Origin: Jiangella anatolica
GTDB lineage: Bacteria; Actinomycetota; Actinomycetes; Jiangellales; Jiangellaceae
DNA: 64,000 nucleotides
Direction of reading: 5' to 3'
Assembly (NCBI RefSeq): GCF_003236295.1
Contig: NZ_POTW01000009.1
Coordinates: 47,262 to 111,261, forward strand
The notes under the pieces were generated by a model that worked only from the letters and a program-made list of their open reading frames with translations, searched no databases and was not told where the DNA came from. Shown here piece by piece: positions 1 through 8,943 of the stretch (position 1 is the stretch's first letter; every line of letters starts with the position of its first letter). The position numbers and the translations under genes were made by a program.

Positions 1-1148
1 AGCTCCGGCCGGCCCCACAGCGGGAAGTGCGCCGCGTGCCACCAGTGCATCTCCAGATGGAACCGGCCCCGCCAGGAGTTGCAGACCAGTCCGGTCTCCT
101 GCGGCGGCAGCGACCCGGCGCAGTTGATCGCCGTGAGGTACTGGGACAGGACGGTGCGCCGCTCGATCTCCGCGGCCCGCTCGTCGGTGCTGCCGACCAG
201 GTCGACGGCGCCGCCGCCGGACCAGAACGCCGGCCAGTGGGCCTCGGCGGCGGCGAGCACCGCGTCGAAGCCCGGCGCCGGGGGCAGTGAGCGGGCCGAC
301 GGCGCGAACGCGGCCACGAGGTCCAGCCTCGCGGTCCCGGCGGTGGCCCGCAGCTCGTGCGGCCCGGCCTGTTCCACCGTCAGCCCTGGGGTGGCGGCGA
401 CGGCGACGGCGTACCCGTCGGCGTCCAGGACGCGGTCGATCCGCCAGCCGCCGCCGGTGCGTTCAAGCGTCGTGCGATGTGCCTCCGGACGGGTCCAGTC
501 GGCGGCGTCGTGCCAGCTCTGCGAACCGTACGGGAACGCCAGCCGGACCGCGAGCCGGCCGGATCGGACCGCGTCGGACTCGATCCGGACCGCGAGCACG
601 TCCGCGGTCGGGTGGCAGACCGTCAGCACGCGTACCGGCTGGCCGCAGAGCTCGAACGTGCTGTCGATGACGCCGTGCCAGAGGTCGAGCACCTGGCGGA
701 CCCCGGACACGTCGCCGGGTGCGACCGGCCGCGCCCGTCCGTCGTCGAGCAGCTCCAGCCCGATCCGGCCGAGATCCAGCCGATGCGGGTTGGCCCGCAG
801 CCACAGCTCCGCGGGCGAGTGGGTGCGGTCTCCGCCGGCGCCGATGCTGCCGGTCACGTCGGCGTACGGCGCCGGGCCGTGCGGCGTGTCGTACGTGATC
901 AAGGTGTCCTCGAGCCGGTGGTCGCCGGGTACGGAGTGCCAGCCCCACTGCGCCTGGGTGCCCAGCAGGGTGCCGTCCGCCGTGCCGTCCCGGGACGCCA
1001 CCGGGTAACGGTCCGGGAACGTCTGCAGGCCGGTGACGTCGACGGTGAAGCAGAACTCGCCGTTGCCGACCGACAGCGGCGACCGCCCGTCGATCTCCGT
1101 CATCACGACGCGGTGCCGGGACACCAGCGCGCGGCGGTCGATGCTCAT
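1..1148 (-). CDS. Six-hairpin glycoside hydrolase-like protein (GH65/GH95-like), C-terminus cut by window edge
   Basis: The minus-strand frame opens with ATG at 1148 and stays open to base 1, so about 382 residues of the N-terminal part are present. The start overlaps the stop of the upstream binding-protein gene (ATGA). The N-terminus contains SPLSVGNGEF, followed by a long beta-rich region and then a segment with ETGLVCNSWRGR and MHWWHAAHFPLWGR. That layout resembles (alpha/alpha)6 six-hairpin glycosidases of the GH65/GH95 type, where a beta-sandwich precedes the catalytic barrel. No signal peptide is seen, so the enzyme probably cleaves an imported oligosaccharide in the cytoplasm. The family call rests on motif resemblance; the catalytic barrel is mostly outside the window, so substrate cannot be inferred. 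Confidence 0.6.
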   Translation of the reverse strand, partial: MSIDRRALVSRHRVVMTEIDGRSPLSVGNGEFCFTVDVTGLQTFPDRYPVASRDGTADGTLLGTQAQWGWHSVPGDHRLEDTLITYDTPHGPAPYADVTGSIGAGGDRTHSPAELWLRANPHRLDLGRIGLELLDDGRARPVAPGDVSGVRQVLDLWHGVIDSTFELCGQPVRVLTVCHPTADVLAVRIESDAVRSGRLAVRLAFPYGSQSWHDAADWTRPEAHRTTLERTGGGWRIDRVLDADGYAVAVAATPGLTVEQAGPHELRATAGTARLDLVAAFAPSARSLPPAPGFDAVLAAAEAHWPAFWSGGGAVDLVGSTDERAAEIERRTVLSQYLTAINCAGSLPPQETGLVCNSWRGRFHLEMHWWHAAHFPLWGRPE

Positions 1149-2422
1149 GGCCGCAGCGCCGCCTCGACCTCGGCAATGAACCGCTCGGCGGCGTCCTCCG
1201 GCGCCGCCCGGTCGAACAGCACCTCGCTGTTCAGGCGGGTGACGATGCCCGCGGTCTCGGTGGAGCCGACCGGCGCCGGCGGCACCGGCACGCCGGCGGC
1301 CTCTTCCAGCCGGGCCAGGTACTCGGCCTCGGCCTGCTGCACCGGCGTCAGCTGGTCCATGATCGCGGCGCGGACGTCGGCGTTGACCGGCAGGCCGCGG
1401 TCGGTGAGGAACGCCTCCGCCGCCGCCGGCTCGTTGAGCATGAAGTCGACCAGTCGGGCCGCCTCCTCCGGATGCTCCGAGCGCGCCCCGATCGTGTAGT
1501 ACATGGACGGCCCGAGCCACGAGCCGGCCTCGCCGCCGTCCACGCCGGGCGGGATCAGCAGCTCGAGCTCCTCGCCCGACGCGGTGCTGAGCGCCTCGAG
1601 CACGTTCGACCAGATCAGCGACATGCCGCCGGCGTTGGTGCCGATCAGCGTCTGCTCCGGCGCGCTCTGGCTGGCCAGCTCCCCGGTCAGCGTGGCCGGC
1701 GGGGTGCAGCCGGAGTCGCGCAGCTCGAGCGCGAACTCCCACCACTCGGTGACCGTCCCGGCCGAGATGCCCAGCTCGCCGTCCTCGGTGTAGAGCTGTT
1801 CGCCATGCTGCCGCGCCCACAGCGACAGCGTGTTGTGGTTGGTGAGGTCCTGGGCGCCGTAGCCGGCGTCGCCGAGCGCGGCGCCGATCTGAGTGCACAG
1901 CTGGGCGAAGTCGTCCCACGTCCAGGTGGTGTCGTCGGGGAGCTCCAGGCCGGCCTGCGCGAAGACCGCCGGGTTGGCCACCATGGCGTAGCCGTTGACT
2001 CCGGTCGGGATGGCGTAGAGCGAGCCGTCGATGGTGCCGTGCGCGAGGATGTCCTCGGAGATCTCGTCGGTGCGGATGATGTCGTCGACCTCGGCGAGGT
2101 CCAGCAGCGCGCCTCGTCCGGCGTACTCGCTGTGGTAGGCGCCGCCCATGGTCATGACGTCGGGCGCGTCGCCGGCGGCGACACTGGTGGCGAGCTTGTC
2201 GAAGTAGGCGCCGAAGTCGGCGTAGTCCATCTCGACCCGGATGTCCGGGTTCTCGGCCTCGAACGCGTCGATCATCTCCTGCGTCAGCTGTGCCCGGTCC
2301 TCGCTGCCCCAGAACGCGTAGCGCAGCTCGACGACGTCGCCGTCACCGCCACTGGTCGTGCCGCCACCGCCACAGGCGGCGAGCAGCACGGCGACCGGCG
2401 CCAGGGCACGGAGGGTTCGCAT
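1145..2422 (-). CDS. Carbohydrate ABC transporter substrate-binding lipoprotein
   Basis: This 425-residue protein starts at ATG 2422 behind an AAGGAG ribosome site. It has a lipoprotein signal (LLAAC at about residues 17-21), a Gly/Ser-rich tether, then a family 1 solute-binding fold with the usual segments VELRYAFWGS and ENPDIRVEMDYADF. It would capture a sugar or oligosaccharide outside the membrane and deliver it to the two permeases encoded just upstream (2446-3339 and 3329-4303). The frame is open far upstream to 3199, but that extension lies antisense-free inside the permease gene and lacks a signal sequence at its start, so it was rejected. The gene is a close paralogue of the binding protein at 7557-8879. 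No ATPase is encoded nearby, so a shared MsiK-type ATPase is likely (inference). Confidence 0.9.
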   Translation of the reverse strand: MRTLRALAPVAVLLAACGGGGTTSGGDGDVVELRYAFWGSEDRAQLTQEMIDAFEAENPDIRVEMDYADFGAYFDKLATSVAAGDAPDVMTMGGAYHSEYAGRGALLDLAEVDDIIRTDEISEDILAHGTIDGSLYAIPTGVNGYAMVANPAVFAQAGLELPDDTTWTWDDFAQLCTQIGAALGDAGYGAQDLTNHNTLSLWARQHGEQLYTEDGELGISAGTVTEWWEFALELRDSGCTPPATLTGELASQSAPEQTLIGTNAGGMSLIWSNVLEALSTASGEELELLIPPGVDGGEAGSWLGPSMYYTIGARSEHPEEAARLVDFMLNEPAAAEAFLTDRGLPVNADVRAAIMDQLTPVQQAEAEYLARLEEAAGVPVPPAPVGSTETAGIVTRLNSEVLFDRAAPEDAAERFIAEVEAALRP

Positions 2423-2445
2423 GGATGAGCTCCTTCCGGGAGACG

Positions 2446-3339
2446 TCACTTGATGCCGGTCGTGGCGATGCCGCGCATGAGATAGCGCTGCCCGGCGAGG
2501 AAGAAGCCGAAGATCGGCCCCAACGCCACCAGGGACATGGCGAACAGCGGCCCCCAGGCGGACTCGCCCTGGGAGTCGACGAAGGTGCGCAGCGCCACCG
2601 GCACCGTGTACAGGTCGGGGTCGGTCACGAAGATCAGCTGGCTGTAGAAGTCGTTCCACACCGAGATGAAGGTGAAGATGGCCGTCGTCGCCAGCGCGGG
2701 CAGGCACAGCGGCATGATGATGCGCCAGAAGATCCGGAAGTGGCCGCAGCCGTCGATGCGCGCGGCGTCGTCGAGCTCGCGCGGCAGCCCGCGGATGAAC
2801 TGCACCATGAGGAAGATGAAGAACGCGTCCGTGGCCAGGAACTTCGGCACGATCAGCGGGTAGTACGTGTTGATCCAGTCCAGCTCGGAGAACAGGATGT
2901 ACTGCGGCACGATCACCACGTGGATCGGCAGCATGATCGTGCCGAGCATCGCGGCGAAGAACAGCCGCTTGCCGCGGAACTGCAGCCGGGCGAACGCGTA
3001 GGCGGCCAGCGCGCAGCTGAGCAGGTTGCCCACCACCGAGAAGAAGACGATGATCGCGGAGTTGATCAGGTAGTGGTGGAACGGGCGGGCCAGCGCGGTC
3101 CAGCCCTCGGTGTAGTTGCTGAAGTCGAACTCCGTTGGGATGAGCGACGCGTCGCGGAAGATCAGGTCCGACGGCTTGAACGAGCTCGACACCATCCACA
3201 GCAGCGGATAGAGCATCGCGAAGCCGAACACGATGAGCGCGGCGTGCTTGAGCAGCCGTCGTTTCCGGCCGTCGCGCCGGCGCCGGGCGGCCAGGGCCGC
3301 GGGATCGGGCGCCGCGATCGATTCGAGGTCAGTCGCCAT
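2446..3339 (-). CDS. Carbohydrate ABC transporter permease, MalG type
   Basis: A 297-residue inner-membrane protein with six predicted membrane segments, the first at about residues 33-52 (ALIVFGFAMLYPLLWMV). The EAA loop that docks the ATPase is visible as LDDAARIDGCGHFRIFWRI in the second half. This is the MalG/CUT1 family arrangement. It begins inside the end of the upstream permease gene (11-base overlap), so the two are translationally linked, and it is followed 23 bases later by the binding protein. It forms a heterodimeric channel with the product of 3329-4303. Substrate is not deducible from the sequence. Confidence 0.92.
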   Translation of the reverse strand: MATDLESIAAPDPAALAARRRRDGRKRRLLKHAALIVFGFAMLYPLLWMVSSSFKPSDLIFRDASLIPTEFDFSNYTEGWTALARPFHHYLINSAIIVFFSVVGNLLSCALAAYAFARLQFRGKRLFFAAMLGTIMLPIHVVIVPQYILFSELDWINTYYPLIVPKFLATDAFFIFLMVQFIRGLPRELDDAARIDGCGHFRIFWRIIMPLCLPALATTAIFTFISVWNDFYSQLIFVTDPDLYTVPVALRTFVDSQGESAWGPLFAMSLVALGPIFGFFLAGQRYLMRGIATTGIK

Positions 3340-4303
3340 AGTGCACCCACCGCTTCGCCGCGAGGAAGTTGACCGCCGTGAACCCGGCGATGATCACCAG
3401 CAGGACCCAGGCCAGCGCCGAGGCGTAGCCCATCTCGAACGAGCCGAAGCCGCGCTGGTAGGTGTAGAGCGTGTAGAAGAGCGTGGAGTCGGCCGGTCCG
3501 CCGGTGCCGCCGCTGACGATGAATGCCTGCGTGAACGTCTGGAACGACCCGATGATCTGCAGCACGAGGTTGAAGAAGATGATCGGCGTGAGCAGCGGCA
3601 CGGTGATGCGCCAGAACTTGGTGAACCCGCCGGCGCCGTCGACGTCGGCCGCCTCGTAGTACATGGCGGGGATCTGCCGCAGCCCGGCCAGGAAGATCAC
3701 CATGGGTGCGCCGAACGTCCACACGTTGAGCACGATCAGCGTCGACAACGCGTGGTCGGGATGCGACACCCATCCTTGGCCCTCGATGCCGACCAGGCCG
3801 AGCAACTGGTTGATCAGCCCCTCGGTGCCGAAGATCTGCCGCCAGAGGATGGCGATCGCGACGCTGCCGCCGAGCAGCGAGGGCAGGTAGTAGATCGACC
3901 GGTACACGGCGAGCCCGCGCACACCGCGGTCGAGGAAGAACGCCAGGGCGAGCGCCAGCGCCAGTTGCAGGGGCACCGACACCAGCACATAGGTGAACGT
4001 CACCCGCAGCGCCGTGTGCAGCCGTTCGTCCTCGAGCATGCGGCGGTAGTTGTCGAGCCCGAGCCACTCCGGCGGCTGGAGCAGGCTGTACTCGGTGAAC
4101 GACAGGTACAGCGAGGCGAGGATCGGGCCGATGGTGATGAGCACCATGCCGACGAACCAGGGCGCGAGGAACAGGTAGGCCACCCGGCCCTCGCGTTTGG
4201 CCAGCGGGCTGCGCCGGCGGGGCGGTTCGGGCGCCCGCGGCGGCTCCGCGGGCGGCGGCTCGCCCGGTGCCCGGCCGCGCGAGAACGTCGGAACGGTGGT
4301 CAT
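3329..4303 (-). CDS. Carbohydrate ABC transporter permease, MalF type
   Basis: First gene of the importer operon, 324 residues from ATG 4303, chosen because AGGAGGAGGT lies just upstream; a longer frame to 4384 has no such site and would run into the promoter. A Pro/Arg-rich cytoplasmic leader of about 50 residues precedes six membrane segments (first VAYLFLAPWFVGMVLITIG). The EAA loop is visible as YYEAADVDGAGGFTKFWRI. It pairs with the MalG-type permease downstream. Transcription probably starts at the TTGACA/TAGAAA promoter at 4375-4403, whose -10 region is covered by a LacI-type operator. Confidence 0.92.
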   Translation of the reverse strand: MTTVPTFSRGRAPGEPPPAEPPRAPEPPRRRSPLAKREGRVAYLFLAPWFVGMVLITIGPILASLYLSFTEYSLLQPPEWLGLDNYRRMLEDERLHTALRVTFTYVLVSVPLQLALALALAFFLDRGVRGLAVYRSIYYLPSLLGGSVAIAILWRQIFGTEGLINQLLGLVGIEGQGWVSHPDHALSTLIVLNVWTFGAPMVIFLAGLRQIPAMYYEAADVDGAGGFTKFWRITVPLLTPIIFFNLVLQIIGSFQTFTQAFIVSGGTGGPADSTLFYTLYTYQRGFGSFEMGYASALAWVLLVIIAGFTAVNFLAAKRWVHYGD

Positions 4304-4365
4304 CGGTGACCTCCTCCTGATCTCGTCGACGGCCACCTGACTGGCGGGGAAAGCGTTGTCCGTCG

Positions 4366-4403
4366 AGATACCGATTTCTAGCAAGCGTAGGGGGAGCTGT
4401 CAA
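4366..4403 (-). promoter_or_regulatory. Promoter of the importer operon with overlapping LacI-type operator (site A)
   Basis: Read on the minus strand there is a TTGACA -35 box (4403-4398), a 17-base spacer and TAGAAA as -10 box (4380-4375). The -10 overlaps AGATACCGATTTCTA (4366-4380 on the plus strand), a CG-centred, partly palindromic sequence shared with sites at 4467, 8944 and 9011. LacI-family operators are typically CG-centred palindromes, so this is the expected place for the repressor encoded at 5718-6728 to block transcription. Boxes are seen; binding is inferred. Confidence 0.6.
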
Positions 4404-4459
4404 TTGTCAGCAAGAGTTGCCGCTAGTTGGCCACAGAAGGCCTGGTGGCGGCGGTACGC

Positions 4460-4481
4460 TAGCCTGAGATACCGGTTACTC
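4460..4481 (+). promoter_or_regulatory. -10 box and LacI-type operator before the oxidoreductase-repressor operon (site B)
   Basis: TAGCCT (4460-4465) resembles a -10 box and is immediately followed by AGATACCGGTTACTC (4467-4481), matching site A and site D in a CG-centred pattern (ACCGGTT core). The same TAGCCT-then-operator order occurs before the GH5 gene at 9001. A clear -35 box was not found here. This would place the LacI repressor gene under its own control. Confidence 0.5.
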
Positions 4482-4512
4482 GGATGCGAGCCACTGAGAG
4501 GGGACCTCGACG

Positions 4513-5664
4513 ATGCGTCGCTCGACACCGGCGAGGGTGGTGCTCGCCGGAGCCCACGGCTACGGAGCCACCTACGTGCGCCGCCTGGTCCGGCTGGCCG
4601 GCGACGAGGTGGCCCGGCTGGCCGGTGTCTGCGACCCACGGCCGCCGTCGCCGGACCACGACGGCCTCCCACCCGGTACCCCGTGGGCGGACGACCTCGG
4701 CGATCTGCTCGGCCGCGTCGACGCCGACGTCGTCGTGGTGGCCGCACCGATCCATCGGCACCATGACCTCGCCGAAACCGCCCTGCGCGCCGGGGCCCAC
4801 GTCCTGCTGGAGAAGCCCCCCACGCCGACGCTCGCCGGGTTCGACGCGCTGAGCGATCTGAGCTCCCGGCTCGGCCGCGCCTGCCAGGTCGGCTTCCAGA
4901 GCTTCGGCACCGACGCCATCGAGCACGTCCGCCGTCTCGTCGCCGACGGCGCGATCGGCGACGTCCGCGGCGTCGGCGCCGCCGGCGCCTGGGTGCGCAC
5001 CCGGGCCTACTGGAGCCGGTCGGCCTGGGCCGGTCGCCGCGAACTGGACGGCCGGCCCGTCGTCGACGGCGTGGTCACCAACCCCCTGGCGCACGCCCTG
5101 GCCACCGCGCTGCGCATCGAGGGCAGCGACCGGCGCGGCCAGCTGGCCTCTGTACACACCGAGCTGTTCCGGGCCAACGACATCGAGGCCGACGACACCT
5201 CCTGCGTCCGCGTCACCACCATCGGTGGCGGTACGGTCCTCGCCGCGCTCACGCTCTGCGCCCGGGAGCAGCGCGAGCCGTACGTCGTCGTCACCGGCAG
5301 CCGCGGCCGCGCCGTGCTCTGGTACAAGACCGGGCGGGTCGACGTCACCGGGCCGGCCGGCACCGTCACCCGGACCTTCCCGTTCATCGACCTGCTGGAG
5401 AACCTGCTGGACCACCGGCGCGATCCGGCCGTGCGGCTGATCTCGCCGCTGGAGCGGTCCGGGGCGTTCACCGAGGTGCTCGAGGCGATCCGCACCGCGC
5501 CGCCGCCGACACCCATCGCGTCGCCGCACCGGGTGGTGCTCGGCACCGGGCCCGACCGGCGGCCGGTGGTGACCGGTGTCGACGACGCCGTCGAGCGCGC
5601 CGCCGCCACGCTGACGACGTTCCGGGAGCAGGAGCTCCCATGGGCCGCGACGGTGATGTCGTGA
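4513..5664 (+). CDS. Gfo/Idh/MocA family NAD(P)-dependent oxidoreductase
   Basis: A 383-residue predicted cytoplasmic oxidoreductase. The N-terminal Rossmann fold shows VVLAGAHGYGATYVRRL (residues about 9-25) and the family's dinucleotide/catalytic strand LLEKPPTP near residues 98-105, where EKP is the signature. The C-terminal half is the alpha/beta substrate domain. Members oxidise or epimerise sugars, inositols and sugar acids. It is the first gene of an operon with the LacI repressor (53 bases downstream) and the DUF6807 gene, and is divergent from the importer operon, so it most likely acts on the imported sugar. The exact substrate is unknown. Confidence 0.85.
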   Translation: MRRSTPARVVLAGAHGYGATYVRRLVRLAGDEVARLAGVCDPRPPSPDHDGLPPGTPWADDLGDLLGRVDADVVVVAAPIHRHHDLAETALRAGAHVLLEKPPTPTLAGFDALSDLSSRLGRACQVGFQSFGTDAIEHVRRLVADGAIGDVRGVGAAGAWVRTRAYWSRSAWAGRRELDGRPVVDGVVTNPLAHALATALRIEGSDRRGQLASVHTELFRANDIEADDTSCVRVTTIGGGTVLAALTLCAREQREPYVVVTGSRGRAVLWYKTGRVDVTGPAGTVTRTFPFIDLLENLLDHRRDPAVRLISPLERSGAFTEVLEAIRTAPPPTPIASPHRVVLGTGPDRRPVVTGVDDAVERAAATLTTFREQELPWAATVMS

Positions 5665-5717
5665 GAGATACGATCAGTGCTTCGTCCCGCTCGACGGGGC
5701 ACGCCGGGGAGGGGAAC

Positions 5718-6728
5718 ATGACGGCGCAGGCCCGCGAGGAGGCCCGACCGGCCACCATCAGCCGGGTGGCCGAACTGGCCGGGGTCTCCAGGGCCACGGT
5801 GTCGCGGGTCATGAACGGCAGCTCGACCGTCGCGCCGGAGCTGTCCGAACGGGTCCGGGCGGCCGCGGCCACACTCAACTACCAGCCCAGCGTGCTCGCG
5901 CGCAGCCTGGCCGTCGGCCGGACGTCGACCATCGCGCTGGTGGTGCCCGACCTCGCCAACCCGATGTTCCAGGACGTCCTGCGCAGTCTCAGCCACGCCG
6001 CCGCCACTCGCGGGCACCGGCTGCTGGTCGCCGACTCCGAGGAGAACGTCGCCGAGGAAGGGCTGATCGCGGTGGAGGCGCGCCGGCGCTGCGACGGCCT
6101 GGTGCTCTGCGCGCCGCGCATGCCCGACGAGGAACTGGCCGCCCTCGCGCCGCAGCTGGCGCCGTTCGTACTGGTCAACCGCGATACCGCGGGACTGTCG
6201 GTACCGTCGGTCAACGTCGACTACGCCGCGGGCATGCGCGATCTCGTGTCGCATCTCCTCGGGCTCGGCCACCGCCGGTTCGCCTACCTGGCCGGTCCGC
6301 CCACCAGCTCGTCCAACCAGCTTCGCCTCAGTACGCTGCGTGGGTTCGCCGCGGCGGGCAAGCTGGAGCTGGCCGAGTTGGACTGCGGCGCCACCTTCAG
6401 CGACGGTCACGCCGTGGCCGGACGCCTCATCGACGGCGTCTGCACGGCGGTGATCGCCTACAACGACCTCGTCGCATTCGGCGCGCTGTCCGGGCTGCAC
6501 GAGCTCGGCGTCTCGGTCCCGCACCAGATCTCCATCGCCGGCTTCGACGACATCCCGTTCGCCCGCTACACCACGCCGCCGCTGACCACGGCGTCGGTGC
6601 CACCGAGCGAGATCGGCCAGGAGGCATGGCAGCGGCTGTGGTCGCTGCTCGGCGGCGAGCCGGCCGCGCCGGACATCCAGTTCCGGCCGCGGCTGGTGGT
6701 CCGCGGCAGCACGGGTCCCGCCGCGTGA
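5718..6728 (+). CDS. LacI family transcriptional regulator of the local sugar locus
   Basis: The 336-residue product starts at ATG 5718 behind GGGGAGGGG; an in-frame ATG at 5640 lies inside the preceding gene and lacks this site. The N-terminus holds the LacI helix-turn-helix TISRVAELAGVSRATVSRVMNG and hinge helix, followed by the periplasmic-binding-protein-like effector domain (IALVVPDLANPMFQDVL; GFDDIPFARYTTPPLTT near the end). Such repressors release CG-centred palindromes when a sugar binds. Four matching sites occur in the two divergent intergenic regions of this locus (4366, 4467, 8944, 9011), so it probably controls the importer, its own operon, the second binding protein and the GH5 enzyme. 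Confidence 0.93.
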   Translation: MTAQAREEARPATISRVAELAGVSRATVSRVMNGSSTVAPELSERVRAAAATLNYQPSVLARSLAVGRTSTIALVVPDLANPMFQDVLRSLSHAAATRGHRLLVADSEENVAEEGLIAVEARRRCDGLVLCAPRMPDEELAALAPQLAPFVLVNRDTAGLSVPSVNVDYAAGMRDLVSHLLGLGHRRFAYLAGPPTSSSNQLRLSTLRGFAAAGKLELAELDCGATFSDGHAVAGRLIDGVCTAVIAYNDLVAFGALSGLHELGVSVPHQISIAGFDDIPFARYTTPPLTTASVPPSEIGQEAWQRLWSLLGGEPAAPDIQFRPRLVVRGSTGPAA

Positions 6729-7552
6729 GCCCCGGCGCCGGCGACGTGGTCACCCGGACCCTCGAGGCCGCCGGCAGCCCGGTGGCCGAGTACGTCATCG
6801 ACCCGTCGCTCGATCGCTCCCTGTCGCCCCGGCCGTTCCTGCATCCGGTCCGCACGCTCGGCGGTGTCGTCCTCACCGAGATGGTGCCCGACGACCACCG
6901 CCACCACCTGGGACTGTCGCTGGCCATCGCCGACCTCGACGGGACGACGTTCTGGGGCGGGCGGACGTTCGTCGCCGGCCGCGGGCCGACGCCGCTGGAC
7001 AATCACGGGGTCCAGCGCCATGACGGCTTCCGGCCGGCGTCGCCGTCGTCGATCGCCGAGGACCTGACCTGGCTGACGCGCACCGGCGAGCCGCTGGTGC
7101 GGGAGACGCGGACCATCGAGGCCACCGACGCCGGCAGGCCCGGTGCGTGGACGCTCACGTGGACCAGCACGCTGACCAACGTCGCCGGCCGTGGGCTGCG
7201 CGTCGCCAGCCCGGCGGTGAACGGCCGCCCCGGCGCCGGATACGGCGGCATCTTCTGGCGGGTGGCTTCCGACGCGGCCGCGCACACCGTCACGGTCGCC
7301 GAGGGCGGTGGCGAGCAGGTGGCCCATGGATCGACGTCGCCGTGGCTGCTGCTCACCGGCCGGACCGCCGCCGGCCGGACGTGGTCGCTGCTGTTCAGCC
7401 GGCCGGGCACCGATCCGTGGTTCGTCCGGATGTCCGGCTACGTCGGCGCCGGACCGGCGCTGGCGTGGTCGCGGCCGCTCGTGCTGGCCGCGGAGACGGC
7501 GCTGGAGCGTCAGCTCACCGTCGTCGTCGCCGACGGTGAGCTGACGCCCTGA
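6725..7552 (+). CDS. DUF6807 (PmoA-like) family protein
   Basis: A 275-residue protein; GTG at 6725 overlaps the repressor stop codon (GTGA), indicating translational coupling, and longer in-frame starts lie inside the repressor gene. The protein shows the family's beta-rich pattern with YVIDPSLDRSLSPRPFLHPV near the N-terminus and DDHRHHLGLSLAI, where the His cluster may bind metal or substrate. DUF6807 proteins commonly occur beside Gfo/Idh oxidoreductases in sugar loci, as here; their biochemical role is not established to my knowledge. The name PmoA given to some relatives does not imply methane oxidation. Confidence 0.8.
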   Translation: MSPGAGDVVTRTLEAAGSPVAEYVIDPSLDRSLSPRPFLHPVRTLGGVVLTEMVPDDHRHHLGLSLAIADLDGTTFWGGRTFVAGRGPTPLDNHGVQRHDGFRPASPSSIAEDLTWLTRTGEPLVRETRTIEATDAGRPGAWTLTWTSTLTNVAGRGLRVASPAVNGRPGAGYGGIFWRVASDAAAHTVTVAEGGGEQVAHGSTSPWLLLTGRTAAGRTWSLLFSRPGTDPWFVRMSGYVGAGPALAWSRPLVLAAETALERQLTVVVADGELTP

Positions 7553-7556
7553 CGAC

Positions 7557-8879
7557 CTACTGGATGGCCGCCGTCACCTGGTCGACCACCGAGGCCGCGG
7601 CCTCGGCGACGGACATCCGGTCGAACAGCACCTCGTCGTTGAGCCGCTGCACGATCGCGCGCGTCTCCGTCGAGCCGGTGGGCCCGATGATCAGCTCCTC
7701 GCTCACGTGGTCGCGGATGGCGGCGATGAACTCCGCCTGCGCCGCGGTGTTCTCGTCGAGCTGCGGCGTGATCGCCTCCAGCACCTCCGCGTTCGCCGGC
7801 AGCCCGCGGTCGGCCAGGATGAACGACGCGGCCTCCTCGCTGTTGACCAGGAAGTCGATCAGCATCGCCGCCTCCTCGGGATGGTCGCTGCCGGAGTAGA
7901 TGGCGTAGGACTGCGACGCCTGCAGCCACATGCCCGGCTCGGCCCCACTGGTCTCGCCGGGCGCGCGCAGCAGCTCCAGCGGCGCGCCGGATGCGGTGCG
8001 CAGCGCGGTGAGCTGGTTGCTCCAGTCGAACTGCATGCCGGCGAGGCCGCGGCCCATCAACGTCTGCTCCGGCGAGGGCTGCCCGCCGACCTCGGCGGTG
8101 ACGGTGGCCGGCGGCGTCGCGCCGGACTCGCTCATCGCCTTGGTCATCGTCCACCAGTCCTCCAGCGTGCCGGCCTCGATGGCCAGCCCGCCGTCCTCGG
8201 TGTAGAGGCCGTCGCCGGTGTGCTGGCGGGCGTAGAGGTCGAGGGTGTCGGCGCTGGTCGGGTCGGCGGCGCCGTAGGTGCCCTCCGGCGACGCGTCGGA
8301 GATCTGCTGCGCGATGCTGACGAAGTCGTCCCAGGTCCACGACGAGTCGTCGGGCAGCGGGACGCCGGCCGCCTCGAACACCGCCGGGTTCACGACGACG
8401 GCGTAGGTGTTGACGCCGGTCGGGACGCTGTACTGGACGCCGCTGAAGAACCCGTTGCTCAGCGCCGCCGCGTCGATGCCGTCGGTGGGCAGCTGCTCCT
8501 CGACGGTGGAGAGGTCGAGCAGCGCGCCGCGGTCGCCGTACTCGCGCGGGTAGGCGCCGCCCAGCGTGATGACGTCGGGCGCGTCGCGGGCGGCCACGCT
8601 GGTGGCCAACCGGTCGAAGTAGCCCTCGAAGTCCAGCGGCTCGCCCTCGACGGTGATGTCCGGGTGCTCCGCCTCGAACGCGTCGATCGCCTGCTGGGTG
8701 ATGCGGGCCCGATCGTCGTTGCCCCACCACGAGAAGCGCAGGGTGACGTCGCCGCCGGAGCCGTCCGTGCCCGTGCCGTCGTCGCCGCCACCGCACGCCG
8801 CCAGCGTCAGCAGGGCCGCGGCCGACGCGGCGAGCGCTGCGCGGCGCCGGGCCGGGCCGCGTCCTCTTGGGTGCCTCAT
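7557..8879 (-). CDS. Second carbohydrate-binding lipoprotein, paralogue of the importer's binding protein
   Basis: This 440-residue lipoprotein (lipobox LTLAAC) is clearly related to the protein at 1145-2422: both contain DRLATSVAA/DKLATSVAA followed by APDV, a GGAY motif, RGALLDL, and GSTET near the C-terminus with NDEVLFDR/NSEVLFDR. ATG 8879 sits 6 bases after GGAGAGAGG and is preferred to ATG 8885, which abuts that site. It stands alone, with no permease gene next to it, so it probably hands a second ligand to the permeases at 2446-4303. It converges on the DUF6807 gene with only 4 bases between stops. Site C lies upstream. Confidence 0.9.
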   Translation of the reverse strand: MRHPRGRGPARRRAALAASAAALLTLAACGGGDDGTGTDGSGGDVTLRFSWWGNDDRARITQQAIDAFEAEHPDITVEGEPLDFEGYFDRLATSVAARDAPDVITLGGAYPREYGDRGALLDLSTVEEQLPTDGIDAAALSNGFFSGVQYSVPTGVNTYAVVVNPAVFEAAGVPLPDDSSWTWDDFVSIAQQISDASPEGTYGAADPTSADTLDLYARQHTGDGLYTEDGGLAIEAGTLEDWWTMTKAMSESGATPPATVTAEVGGQPSPEQTLMGRGLAGMQFDWSNQLTALRTASGAPLELLRAPGETSGAEPGMWLQASQSYAIYSGSDHPEEAAMLIDFLVNSEEAASFILADRGLPANAEVLEAITPQLDENTAAQAEFIAAIRDHVSEELIIGPTGSTETRAIVQRLNDEVLFDRMSVAEAAASVVDQVTAAIQ

Positions 8880-8943
8880 GGTCATCCTCTCTCCCCGGGC
8901 ACACGCCTGCGAGTGCCCGGTTTCCCGACCTGGAACCGTAGAC

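Noticed and set aside
1145..3199. 684-codon reading frame that would extend the first binding protein upstream
   Set aside because: The extra 259 codons overlap the permease gene and the lipoprotein signal with its ribosome site lies at 2422.
6725..7552. Particulate methane monooxygenase subunit, as the PmoA label of relatives would suggest
   Set aside because: The protein is soluble with no membrane helices and lies in a sugar operon; the label is a naming artefact of the DUF6807 family.
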